The notes beneath the pieces are model-generated. The model was not told where the DNA came from, ran no database searches, and worked only from the letters and a program-made list of their open reading frames with translations. 64,000 nucleotides of DNA from JAEMQF01 sp963775015 (GTDB lineage: Bacteria > Pseudomonadota > Gammaproteobacteria > Burkholderiales > Burkholderiaceae_C), in contig CAVZHI010000001.1 in assembly GCA_963775015.1 (NCBI GenBank), positions 449,826 through 513,825 on the forward strand, read 5' to 3'. Of this stretch, positions 45,243-53,512 are shown in pieces (the first letter of the stretch is position 1; each line of letters starts with the position of its first letter). A program made the translations under genes and the position numbers.

Positions 45243-47386
45243 TTCTCGAAGTGGCGCAAGAACGATTGCCGCACGAAGCGGCCGATCAGCTCCGCCGCGC
45301 TCGCCTCGCCGTGGGCAAACGTGACCAGGGCGCGCGCGCCGATGTGGGCGCGACTGCCGGGGTCGAGTTTCAGGTCGAGCTGGAAGAATGGCTCGCGCGC
45401 GGTTCGCCCGCTCTTGTCGCTGCTGTCCAGGGCGATGCTGCCGCCCGCTGCATCACCCAACGCAGGCGTGGGCAGGGCCGCCGACGCTTTGGGTACGGCG
45501 TTGTCGAGCGTCGCGTGCAGTGCGCTGCCCTCGGCGTGCGCGAGCTGCACGCTGATCGCGCCCGGGCGTTCGCGCACGAGAGCGATGTCGACGTTGCGAA
45601 CCAGGGTGCGCACCAGTGGCGCGCCGTCCGGCAGCACCTGCGCGATCAGCTCGCCCTGCGCGACGTATTGTCCGGCGACGATGCGCCGTGGATCGATCAC
45701 GACACGCCCGCCGATCGCGGCGCGCACCGTCAACCCGGCCAGGCGTTGGCGCAGCCGGTCTCGCTCCGCGGCCAGGCGCGCCAGTTCATCGTCGGCTGCG
45801 GCGGTGCGTTGTGCGTCGAGCTCGAAGCGCAGCGCGCGCTCCACCTGGGTCTGTTCGAACAAGGCCTCGACGCGCATCGATTCCACCTGCAAGGGCGGAT
45901 TGCTGAGCTGCACGATCGGCGCACCCGCCTGGACGGTTTCGCCGTCGCGCACGAAGAACTGCTCGACGAAGCCGTCGGTCGCCAGGCGCAGCAGCGCGTC
46001 GTCGGGCAACCACACGACGCCGGGTGCGTGGGTGCGTTGCGGCAGCGGCACCGCGACGCCGAGCGTGCCGAGCAACACGAACGCCGCCAGCAAAGAGAGC
46101 GCGGCGCGCGGCCGGCGGTCGCGCAGCTCGCCCGATTGCACGACCCAGCGCAGCGACGCCCAGGCCGGTTTGAGCAGGATCCACCACGCCGCCAGGGCGA
46201 GCACGCACAAGCCGAGCGGTCCGCTCCACTGCGCCGTCAGGACTGCGAAGAGCACCAGCAGGGCGCTGCGGTAGGCCCATGACAGCGGCGCATAGCCGAT
46301 CAGCCAGGCGCGCTCGCCGCGCGCCTGGCCGCCCGACCGGACCTCCCGCAGACCCAGCAGCCAGCGCTTCAGCAGGTAATGCCAGTACTGGTTGCTGCGC
46401 TGTGCGAGGTTGGGCAGCTCGGCGGCGTCGCACAGCACGTGGTAGCCGTCGAAGCGCAGCAGCGGGTTGCCGTTCACCGCCAGCGTCGACAGCGCGCCGA
46501 TGAAGATCACCGCGAAGGCCAGGTCCTTCACGCCGCCGGGCTCGAGCAAGAGCCACAGCACCAGGGCAACGCAGGCGAGCAGCGCCTCGACGACGATGCC
46601 GGCGGCAGCGACCGCGATGCGCTGGCTCTTCTCGGAAAATCCCACCGACGCGGAGGCGTCGACATAGGGCAGGGGGGTCAGGAACAGCAGCGTGACGCCG
46701 ATCTCGTGCACTTCGCCGCCGTAGGCCTTGACGGCAAAGGCATGCGCGAGTTCATGCAGCCCTTTCATGAGGGGATAGGCCAGCCACATCATCAGCCACA
46801 TGCGGCCGGAGCCTAGCTCGCGGGAGGCGTAGTCGCCGATGGCGCCGAGGTTCAGCAGCAACAGTGCGGTGCCGAACAGCAAGGCCACGGCGATGCCGAT
46901 CCAGACGTCGGAGCGGAACAGCCAGGCGACGCGGTGCGCTTGCGCCGCCAAGAACCGGTCCGGGTCCCACAGCGGAACGCGGAACGAGAAGGGATTGATG
47001 GCCGCGCGCCAGCGTTTGTTCTGAACGCGGCTGTGCGCCTTGACGATCGCCACGGCGTCGGGCGCGATGTCGCCGACGAACAGGTTCGCGCCGAACGCCT
47101 GCGCGAAGATGCGGATCGCCTCGGCCTGCGACGGTGCGTCGTCGCCCTCGGCGGCAACCCGCGCCGCCCAGACGTCATCGAGCGTGGCCTGGCCGTCGCA
47201 GCTGCCGATCAGCGCGTACGCGATGTCGTTGAAGCGGTGGTGCCGGCCGGATAGCGGATCCCACAACACATGCCAGGTGGCGCCGCGAACGATTTGGCGC
47301 GACACGCGCACGCCGCCGCGCAGCCGCGGGCGCATGTGAGCGACGCGGTACCAGTCCGGCGACAGCAGCGGTTCGCGTGCGCTCAT
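45239..47386 (-). CDS. PqqD-like / M50 site-2-protease-like / HlyD fusion protein
   Basis: The 715-residue membrane protein has three parts. Residues 20-105 look like a PqqD-type substrate-recognition domain (VRVSRQIVRGATWHVLWDPL, FNDIAYALIGSCDGQATLDD). Residues 150-445 are a polytopic M50 zinc-metalloprotease-like core with HELAH (211-215) and the distal site NGNPLLRFDGYH (305-316). Residues 450-690 are a HlyD-type sandwich with coiled coil (GFVEQFFVRDGETVQAGAPI, RVVIDPRRIVAGQYVAQGEL). Both metal motifs are intact. It could clip or hold the exported protein at the membrane. It overlaps the SecA-like gene by 4 bases and follows the GAF-HlyD gene by 16. Confidence 0.85.
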   Translation of the reverse strand: MSAREPLLSPDWYRVAHMRPRLRGGVRVSRQIVRGATWHVLWDPLSGRHHRFNDIAYALIGSCDGQATLDDVWAARVAAEGDDAPSQAEAIRIFAQAFGANLFVGDIAPDAVAIVKAHSRVQNKRWRAAINPFSFRVPLWDPDRFLAAQAHRVAWLFRSDVWIGIAVALLFGTALLLLNLGAIGDYASRELGSGRMWLMMWLAYPLMKGLHELAHAFAVKAYGGEVHEIGVTLLFLTPLPYVDASASVGFSEKSQRIAVAAAGIVVEALLACVALVLWLLLEPGGVKDLAFAVIFIGALSTLAVNGNPLLRFDGYHVLCDAAELPNLAQRSNQYWHYLLKRWLLGLREVRSGGQARGERAWLIGYAPLSWAYRSALLVLFAVLTAQWSGPLGLCVLALAAWWILLKPAWASLRWVVQSGELRDRRPRAALSLLAAFVLLGTLGVAVPLPQRTHAPGVVWLPDDALLRLATDGFVEQFFVRDGETVQAGAPIVQLSNPPLQVESMRVEALFEQTQVERALRFELDAQRTAAADDELARLAAERDRLRQRLAGLTVRAAIGGRVVIDPRRIVAGQYVAQGELIAQVLPDGAPLVRTLVRNVDIALVRERPGAISVQLAHAEGSALHATLDNAVPKASAALPTPALGDAAGGSIALDSSDKSGRTAREPFFQLDLKLDPGSRAHIGARALVTFAHGEASAAELIGRFVRQSFLRHFEK

Positions 47387-47402
47387 TCCATTCGCTCGCG
47401 CT

Positions 47403-48878
47403 TTACCCCAGCACCCGCCACGCCGTGCGCTGCACCCATTGGCTGGCGCGATGCCACCAGATCCACCCCAAGGTGCGCGGTTCGATGTCCACGCGCACCA
47501 CGCCGCGCAAGCCTGGCCGCAGCGATTCGGCCGAGCCTTCGACGCGGCCGTCGACCTCGAACACGTTGCGCCCGTCCAGCGTGGTCGCCACCGGGGCGAT
47601 GCGCGTCACCGTCATCGAAAGCGATTCCTGCGCGAACGCGCCGAACAGCACCTGCGCGCGCTGGCCGTTGCGCAGCACCGCAATGTCCTGCTCGTCGACT
47701 TCGGCGACGATGCGGAACGACCGGTCGGGCGCTACGGTCATCAGCTCCTGGCCGCGTTTCACCGGCATGCCGATCGACTGCGTCAAGTCCCCCGAGAGCA
47801 ACACGCCGTCGAAAGGCGCCTTCAACTGCGCGCGCTCGAGTTGCCCGAGCACCAGACCGAGTTGCGCCTGCGCCTGCTCGATCTTGGAGCGCGCGATCAC
47901 GATCTGCGCCGCGTCGTCCTTGGTCAGCGCCTCGCGGTACAGGTTGTCGAGCTGCGCGACTTCGGCATTCGACTTGTCGCGTTCGAGCGCGAGGTCGCGA
48001 TCGTCGAGCGTGACCAGCACCTGACCGGCCTGAACCGCGTCGCCGGGGCGCAGCATCACGGAGCGCACGAAGCCGTCCACCGGCGCGGCGACGATGCGCT
48101 GGCCTTCGCCTTCGACGCGAGCCGGTGCCACGATCCGATAACTGGCTGGCCAGAGCGCTGCGACGAGCAGCAGCAAACCGAGCGCGGCGCCGCCGACCTG
48201 CCAGGCGCCGAGCCTGAACAAGGCGCCGCCGCGGCGCGGCGACACCGCGTCGACGATGCGCCCGCCCAGAGGCTGGTCGATGCGGTGTTTGAGTTCGAGC
48301 ACCGGGCCGACGAACAGGGCGGCGTCTTTGGCCGCCTCGACGGCGCGCGCGTCGAAGCCGTCGCGGCGCTCGAACAGAAGCGCGCCGTAAGCGCGATGCC
48401 GCCCGACGATGGGCACGCTGCAAATCGACAGCCCGCCGTTCAGCTGCGCCAGTTCGGCGTGCGCCAGCGTCACCAGCAGCGAGCTGCCTGGCGGCAGCGG
48501 ATGCACGATCATGTTGGCCTGGTCGAGCGCTTCTTCCATCGCCTCGACGATGGCGCGCGCAACGCCCTGTTGCGCACGAATGTCGGCGGTGCCCGACATG
48601 GCGCCGATGCGCAAGCGCCCCTGCCGATAAAAGCCGATGCAAACGCGTTCGCACCCCAGGCGCAGCGCCAGCTCGGTCACGACCGCGGTCGCCGCCGAGC
48701 GGAAGTGGTCGTGCGCCAAGGCACGCGCTTGCAACGCGAGTACGACGGCACTGCGCGAATGCGGTGCCGTGCGCGCAACGCCACGGCCCGGGCTCGTTCG
48801 CAACGCGGCTGCGCCGTTCGGCTCGCCGGCCGCCACCGCGGCGCCGGCTTGCTGATTCTTGAGTTCCTCGACTTCCAT
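47403..48878 (-). CDS. GAF-domain HlyD-family membrane protein
   Basis: The 491-residue protein starts at ATG 48878 (an upstream GTG at 48884 is an alternative). A cytoplasmic GAF-like domain (about 45-200: TELALRLGCERVCIGFYRQG, SICSVPIVGRHRAYGALLFE) precedes one membrane helix (about 228-248, GGAALGLLLLVAALWPASY). A HlyD-type periplasmic part follows: IVAAPVDGFVRSVMLRPGDA, a coiled coil, then LKAPFDGVLLSGDLTQSIGM. It looks like an export adaptor that senses a cytoplasmic ligand. With the M50-HlyD protein and SecA-like ATPase it forms the core of the export locus. No ABC ATPase partner is present, unlike type I secretion. Confidence 0.84.
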   Translation of the reverse strand: MEVEELKNQQAGAAVAAGEPNGAAALRTSPGRGVARTAPHSRSAVVLALQARALAHDHFRSAATAVVTELALRLGCERVCIGFYRQGRLRIGAMSGTADIRAQQGVARAIVEAMEEALDQANMIVHPLPPGSSLLVTLAHAELAQLNGGLSICSVPIVGRHRAYGALLFERRDGFDARAVEAAKDAALFVGPVLELKHRIDQPLGGRIVDAVSPRRGGALFRLGAWQVGGAALGLLLLVAALWPASYRIVAPARVEGEGQRIVAAPVDGFVRSVMLRPGDAVQAGQVLVTLDDRDLALERDKSNAEVAQLDNLYREALTKDDAAQIVIARSKIEQAQAQLGLVLGQLERAQLKAPFDGVLLSGDLTQSIGMPVKRGQELMTVAPDRSFRIVAEVDEQDIAVLRNGQRAQVLFGAFAQESLSMTVTRIAPVATTLDGRNVFEVDGRVEGSAESLRPGLRGVVRVDIEPRTLGWIWWHRASQWVQRTAWRVLG

Positions 48879-49030
48879 GGGCACCCGTTCTCACGGTTCG
48901 CGCCCAGCCCGAGACCACCGCTCAGGCTTGAACGCTTGCCCGATTGGGCCAGCCATGGAGTGCAGTCGATCGAGGAAAAAGACGGTGAAGTGGGCCCTCA
49001 ACTCTCGATTCACCAGGCTCGACCCTCTCT

Positions 49031-49687
49031 TCAGGTCGACTTCTGGCCCTTGTCGCGCAGCACTTGTTCGAGCAGCGGAATCATGGTGGCCGGCCCCTCG
49101 AGCGCAGGATTGACGTCGACGGCGCGGCGAAAGAAGTCGAGCGCTTCCTGCGGGTTGCCGAGCTGAAGATGGATTTGCCCGGCGCCTGACAAGGCGCCGA
49201 AGTGATTCGGATTGCGTTTCAGGACCTCGTCGCAATCCTTCAGCGATTCCTTGTGGCGCCCGAGCAGAAAGTAGATGGTTGCGCGCTTGTTCCAGCCTTC
49301 GGCAAACGCCGGCCTGCGCCGCACGATCGTGTTGAAGGTTTCGAGCGCGTCTTCGAGTTGCGCTGCGGCCATTTGCTCGACGCCGTGGGCGAACAGCTTG
49401 TCGATTGCCGCGTCGCCTGAGCGGCTCCAGATTTGCCACACTGCGGCGGCGGTGATCACGCGCAATTGCGCGTCAGCGTCGGCCAAGGTCCCGAGCAGGC
49501 GATCCGCGTCGGCCATGGTGCCGATTTCGGCGAGGCGCTGCACGCCGGCCAGGCGCTGCTGCGCCTCACTGTGGCTGAGCGCGGCGAGCGCCTGGGCGCG
49601 GTTCATGGGGGCGGCACTGCTCACGCCGGTCAGCGCCAACGCGGCAAGGAGAATGAGCGTGCGCAGAAGCATGATGCTGTGGTCCAC
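49031..49687 (-). CDS. Secreted TPR/HEAT-like protein at the head of the export operon
   Basis: The 218-residue product (GTG 49687, or ATG 49672 giving MLLRTLILLAALALTGVSSA) has a signal peptide ending SSAAP. A HEAT-like helical pair follows (about 40-95, RLAEIGTMADADRLLGTLAD), then three or four TPR motifs (105-205: GVEQMAAAQLEDALETFNTI, GWNKRATIYFLLGRHKESLK, LQLGNPQEALDFFRRAVDVN). It is likely periplasmic and scaffolds protein contacts. It lies 150 bases upstream of the GAF-HlyD gene on the same strand, and just after the cystathionine-synthase gene. Assignment to the export operon is inferred from order and direction. Confidence 0.75.
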   Translation of the reverse strand: MDHSIMLLRTLILLAALALTGVSSAAPMNRAQALAALSHSEAQQRLAGVQRLAEIGTMADADRLLGTLADADAQLRVITAAAVWQIWSRSGDAAIDKLFAHGVEQMAAAQLEDALETFNTIVRRRPAFAEGWNKRATIYFLLGRHKESLKDCDEVLKRNPNHFGALSGAGQIHLQLGNPQEALDFFRRAVDVNPALEGPATMIPLLEQVLRDKGQKST

Positions 49688-49690
49688 GGC

Positions 49691-50923
49691 TCAACCGAGC
49701 GCCTGCTCGAAGTCGGCGATAAGGTCCTGCGGATCTTCCAGGCCCACCGAGACGCGGATCAAGCCCTCGGCGATGCCCATCTTCGCGCGCGCGGCGGCGC
49801 CCATCTCCCAATAAATGGTTTGTGCCGCGGGCAGCACCAGCGTTCGCGTGTCGCCCATGCCCGTCGCCTTGATCGCCAGGCGCATCCGGTTCAGCACGGC
49901 GAGCATCGTGTCGGGATCGCGCAGCTCGAAGGCCATCAGCCATGAACCCGCGCCGAAGAGTTCTCTCGCGCGTGCGTATTGAGGGTGCGTCTCGAGCATC
50001 GGATAGTGGGCGGCGGCGACCTTCGGGTGCGCTTCCAGAAAACGCGCGAGCGTCAATGCCGTGGCGCTGCTTTGTGCCACACGCAATGTCATCGTCTCCG
50101 CGCCCAGGCCGATCTGGTGCGCCTGCTCCGACGACAGCGAGCCGCCCATGTCGCGCAGGCCCTTCTTGCGAATTTGCTGCAGGCCCCAGCCGGCGGGGTC
50201 GCCTTGGCGATAGTTGGCGAAGATATTCGGGTAGCGGCTCCAGTCGAACTCGCCGGTGTCGGTGACTGCACCGCCAAGCGCCGCGCCGTGGCCGGCGATC
50301 GTCTTGGTCAGCGAGTTCACGACCAACCCGGCGCCGACGCTGCGCGGCAGGAACAATGCAGGCGACGTGACCGTGTTGTCCACGACATAGAGCAGACCGC
50401 GTTCGCGGCACAGCGCGCCGAGGCCTTGCAGGTCGGGAATCTGCGTCCCCGGATTGGCAATGGTTTCGACGAACACCATGCGCGTATTCGGCCGCAACGC
50501 CGCTGCGACTGCGGCCGGCGAGTTGGCGTCGACCTTGCTCACCTCGATGCCGAGGTCACCGAGCGTGCCGAACAGACTGTTCGTATTGCCGAACACATGC
50601 TGGCTCGACACGATGTGGTCGCCGGCCTTGAGCAAGGTGAGAAAGACCGCACTGAGTGCCGCCATGCCGGTGGCGAAACAGACGCTGCCGCGGCCCTGCT
50701 CGAGGTCCGTGATCAAGGCTTCGAGCGCGGCGGTCGTCGGTGTGCCCTGACGCGCGTAGTTGAAGTGGTTTTTCAGCGTTCCCTGAAAGACGCCGATCAA
50801 GTCTTCGGCGCGCTCGAAGCCGAATTGCACCGAGCTGTGCACGGGTTTGTGGATGCCGCCGTGCTCGACGCCGAAGTGCCGGTTGGCGTGCACGATGCGG
50901 GTGGTGAGACGGGGGTCGGCCAT
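49691..50923 (-). CDS. Cystathionine gamma-synthase family PLP enzyme
   Basis: The 410-residue PLP-dependent trans-sulfuration enzyme starts at ATG 50923 (MADPRLTTRIVHANRHFGVE). It shows FNYARQGTPTTAALEALI, the cofactor region VCFATGMAALSAVFLTLLKA, VDNTVTSPALFLP with its aspartate, and VVNSLTKTIAGHG whose Lys binds PLP. Members catalyse gamma-replacement or gamma/beta-elimination on homoserine esters, cystathionine or methionine; this subgroup is annotated only to family level. It is followed by the TPR gene after only 3 bases, but functional linkage to export is unlikely. It is divergent from the O-methyltransferase gene. Confidence 0.88.
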   Translation of the reverse strand: MADPRLTTRIVHANRHFGVEHGGIHKPVHSSVQFGFERAEDLIGVFQGTLKNHFNYARQGTPTTAALEALITDLEQGRGSVCFATGMAALSAVFLTLLKAGDHIVSSQHVFGNTNSLFGTLGDLGIEVSKVDANSPAAVAAALRPNTRMVFVETIANPGTQIPDLQGLGALCRERGLLYVVDNTVTSPALFLPRSVGAGLVVNSLTKTIAGHGAALGGAVTDTGEFDWSRYPNIFANYRQGDPAGWGLQQIRKKGLRDMGGSLSSEQAHQIGLGAETMTLRVAQSSATALTLARFLEAHPKVAAAHYPMLETHPQYARARELFGAGSWLMAFELRDPDTMLAVLNRMRLAIKATGMGDTRTLVLPAAQTIYWEMGAAARAKMGIAEGLIRVSVGLEDPQDLIADFEQALG

Positions 50924-51103
50924 GTGGCGTCCTGCGGAGCAAGCGAAATTCGCCCCAGGATACCAGCCGCCTCGGTGGGTTGCCTCGCTCCGACTGCACT
51001 CGAGTAGCTGATGCCGCCGAGGAAGATCGCGGCGACGCCGTACTTCACGCCGATCGTGAAGCCTGCGCGCGCACAATTCCCGGTCTAGCATGAGGGCCAC
51101 GCC
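50924..51103. other. Divergent intergenic region with possible coding scrap
   Basis: About 180 bases hold the promoters of the flanking genes. On the minus strand, 51062-50996 reads FTIGVKYGVAAIFLGGISYS, which looks like a fragment of a membrane or barrel protein, with no start or continuation. I do not recognise it. Confidence 0.3.
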
Positions 51104-51763
51104 ATGACGCTGCGCACGATTCAAATCGACGAGCAAATCTTTGAGTACCTGATCGGCACGTCGCTGCGCGAGCACGCTGCGCAAGCCGCGCTGCGCGAGG
51201 CGACGCGCACGCACCCGCACGCCGGCATGCAGATCTCACCGGACCAAGGCCAGCTCATGGCGCTGCTGGTCAAGCTGCTCGGCGCGCGGCGCACGCTCGA
51301 AGTCGGCACCTTCACCGGCTACAGCGCGTTGACCGTGGCGCTGGCGCTGCCGGCCGACGGCCGCGTGCTCGCGTGCGACATCAGCGATGAATTCACGCGC
51401 ATCGGCCGACCCTTCTGGAGACTCGCGGGCGTCGAACACAAGATCGAACTCGTGCTCGCGCCGGCACAGGACACGCTGGACGCGCGGCTGGCTGCGGGCG
51501 AGGCCGGCAGCTATGACTTCGCCTTCATCGACGCCGACAAGGCGAACTACGACGCCTACTTCGAACGCTGCCTGAAACTCGTGCGCAGCGGCGGCCTGAT
51601 CGCGCTGGACAATACGCTGTGGAGCGGCGCCGTCGCACGCCCGGCGAAGGACGCCGATACCGCGGCGCTGCAAGCGCTCAACGCCAAGTTGCACTCCGAT
51701 GAGCGAATCGACCTGGCGCTGCTCACCGTGGGCGACGGGCTGACGCTCGCGCGCAAACGTTGA
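51104..51763 (+). CDS. Class I SAM-dependent O-methyltransferase (catechol/caffeoyl-CoA type)
   Basis: The 219-residue cytoplasmic enzyme has the methyltransferase_3 layout: MQISPDQGQLMALLVKLL, motif I EVGTFTGYSALTVALALP (around 66-83), CDISDEFT, and the metal-binding FIDADKANYDAYFERCL (around 142-158) with DNTLWSGAV. It transfers methyl from SAM to a catechol-like hydroxyl with a divalent metal. The ATG at 51104 gives a full-length family N-terminus. It converges on the PEP-mutase-like gene with an 18-base gap. Substrate unknown; no biosynthetic cluster is nearby. Confidence 0.88.
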   Translation: MTLRTIQIDEQIFEYLIGTSLREHAAQAALREATRTHPHAGMQISPDQGQLMALLVKLLGARRTLEVGTFTGYSALTVALALPADGRVLACDISDEFTRIGRPFWRLAGVEHKIELVLAPAQDTLDARLAAGEAGSYDFAFIDADKANYDAYFERCLKLVRSGGLIALDNTLWSGAVARPAKDADTAALQALNAKLHSDERIDLALLTVGDGLTLARKR

Positions 51764-51781
51764 GCGCGGGCCTGCACCGCG

Positions 51782-52636
51782 TCACGGCAGGCCACGCTCC
51801 TTCGCGTCGCGCAGGAAGAAGGCATTGAGTTCGCCGCCGGGTGCGGCGTCGGCAAAGGCGTCGAACCGGCCCTGCTCGGCGAGCAGCTTGGCGGCGCGCA
51901 TGAAGCCACCCCACGCCGAGCGTGCGAGCGCGCCGCCGACGCTGATGCGGCGCACGCCCAGTTCGGCAATGCGTTGCACGGTCAAGTCGCTCGCCGAGCC
52001 CACCAGCAAATTGACGGGCTTGGGCGCGACCGCCTTGACCACCGCGCTGACTTGCTCCGCCGTACGCAGCCCCGGCGCGTAGAGGCAATCGGCACCGGCT
52101 TGCGCGTACGCTTGCAGGCGCGCGATCGTCTCGGCGAGGTCCGGCCTGCCGACCAGAAAACACTCCGCACGGCCCACGAGCAGCGTGTCGCCGCCGCAGG
52201 CGTCGATCGCCTGGCGCGCAGCGCGCATGCGAAGCACCGCCTCTTCGATGTCGAACAAGGGCTTGTCCGCATGGCCCGTCGAGTCTTCGATCGACAAGCC
52301 GGCGACGCCCGTCGCTACGGCCAGGCGCACGCTCTGCGCGACGCCTGCGGCGTCGGCGGCAAACCCGCTCTCGAAGTCGGCGTTCACCGGCACGTCGGTC
52401 GCGGCGACGAGGTCGCGCAAGTGCGCCAATGCCATGTCGCGCGTGACCGTGTTGTCGGCATGACCCTGCGACCAGGCGAACCCCGAACTCGTCGTCGCGA
52501 GCGCCTTGAATCCCAGGCCCTGCAGATAGCGCGCGCTGCCGACGTCCCAGGGGTTGGGAATGACGAAGCAACCGGCTTCGTGCAGCGTGTGAAAGCTGCG
52601 GCGTTTGTCGGCAATGCTGGGGCGGGGCTCAATCAT
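51782..52636 (-). CDS. Isocitrate lyase/PEP-mutase family enzyme
   Basis: The 284-residue TIM-barrel protein starts at ATG 52636, preceded by AAGGAGT; a longer frame upstream is not family-like. It begins with FHTLHEAGCFVIPNPWDVGS and shows ATTSSGFAWSQGH, the metal-site PVNADFESGFA (around 87-97), GLSIEDSTG and GADCLYAPGL. It belongs to the PEP phosphonomutase/oxaloacetate decarboxylase/2-methylisocitrate-lyase-like group; the isocitrate-lyase KKCGH motif is absent. It would cleave or rearrange a C-C or C-P bond of a 2-oxo acid. The real substrate is unknown. Confidence 0.85.
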   Translation of the reverse strand: MIEPRPSIADKRRSFHTLHEAGCFVIPNPWDVGSARYLQGLGFKALATTSSGFAWSQGHADNTVTRDMALAHLRDLVAATDVPVNADFESGFAADAAGVAQSVRLAVATGVAGLSIEDSTGHADKPLFDIEEAVLRMRAARQAIDACGGDTLLVGRAECFLVGRPDLAETIARLQAYAQAGADCLYAPGLRTAEQVSAVVKAVAPKPVNLLVGSASDLTVQRIAELGVRRISVGGALARSAWGGFMRAAKLLAEQGRFDAFADAAPGGELNAFFLRDAKERGLP

Positions 52637-52680
52637 GGCAGCGACTCCTTGGGTGGTGCAGGCTTCGATTTTGCCGCGCT

Positions 52681-53490
52681 TCACGGGCGTGCAGACTGGC
52701 GCGCTGCCCAGCGCGAAATGATCGCGTGCAGGGAAGCCAGCCCGTCGGTCAGCGCCGCAGGCCCGGGCTGCAGGATCAGCGGCGATTTGATCTCGTGCAA
52801 CTCGGCGTCGCGCACCGCGGGAATGGCGGCCCAACCTTCGCGCGCAGCGACGTGTTCGGGCCGGAATTTCTTGCCGCACCACGAACCGATGATGATGTCG
52901 GGCGCGGCGCGCACCACTTCAAGCGGGTCCGCAATGATGCGATCCTTGCCCAGACCGGCGGCGGCGCGCTGCGGAAAGATGTCGTCGCCGCCGGCAATCG
53001 AAACGAGCTCGCTGACCCAGCGGATCGCGCTGATTGGTGGCGTGTCCCATTCTTCGAAATACACACGCGGACGGCGCGGCAATTGCGCCGCAGCCTGGCG
53101 GATTCGCTCGAGCCCGGAGCGCAGCTGCTGCGCATAGTCGCGCGCGGCGTCGGCGGCACCGACGATCGCGCCCAGGCGCTGCACATACCCGAGGATTTGC
53201 TCGACCGAGCGGTGGTTGGAAATCCACACCTCGACGCCGCGGCGGATCAACGCCGCCGCAATGTCGGCCTGCATGTCGGAAAAGCCGATCGCCAGATCGG
53301 GCTTCAGTTCGACGATGCGATCGATCTTCGCGCTCGTGAACGCCGAGATGCGCGGCTTTTCGGCACGCGCGCGCGCCGGGCGCACCGTGAAGCCGGAGAT
53401 GCCGACGATGCGGTGCTCCTGGCCGAGCGCGTACAGGACTTCAGTGGGCTCTTCGGTGAGGCAGACGATGCGCTCGGGCAATGAATTCAT
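52681..53490 (-). CDS. Cobalamin/siderophore-type periplasmic-binding-fold protein without signal peptide
   Basis: The 269-residue protein has the PF01497 fold: RIVCLTEEPTEVLYALGQEH, GISGFTVRPARARAEKPRIS, VELKPDLAIGFSDMQADIAA, a long linking helix around 130-150, and PDIIIGSWCGKKFRPEHVAA. It is BtuF-like, but the N-terminus (MNSLPERIVCL) starts directly at the first beta strand with no export signal. No upstream start adds one. No btuC or btuD is near. It may act in the cytoplasm, be exported by an unknown route, or bind cobalamin for storage. It is 22 bases downstream of the AgmX/TonB-like gene, so could be the last gene of that operon. Confidence 0.78.
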   Translation of the reverse strand: MNSLPERIVCLTEEPTEVLYALGQEHRIVGISGFTVRPARARAEKPRISAFTSAKIDRIVELKPDLAIGFSDMQADIAAALIRRGVEVWISNHRSVEQILGYVQRLGAIVGAADAARDYAQQLRSGLERIRQAAAQLPRRPRVYFEEWDTPPISAIRWVSELVSIAGGDDIFPQRAAAGLGKDRIIADPLEVVRAAPDIIIGSWCGKKFRPEHVAAREGWAAIPAVRDAELHEIKSPLILQPGPAALTDGLASLHAIISRWAARQSARP

Positions 53491-53512
53491 TGCCCCGAGC
53501 TTAACGTGGCTC

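Noticed and set aside
50797..51048. 83-codon minus-strand frame upstream of the cystathionine synthase gene
   Set aside because: Its second half overlaps the PLP-enzyme N-terminus in another frame and no family is recognised; only a short membrane-like scrap was noted.
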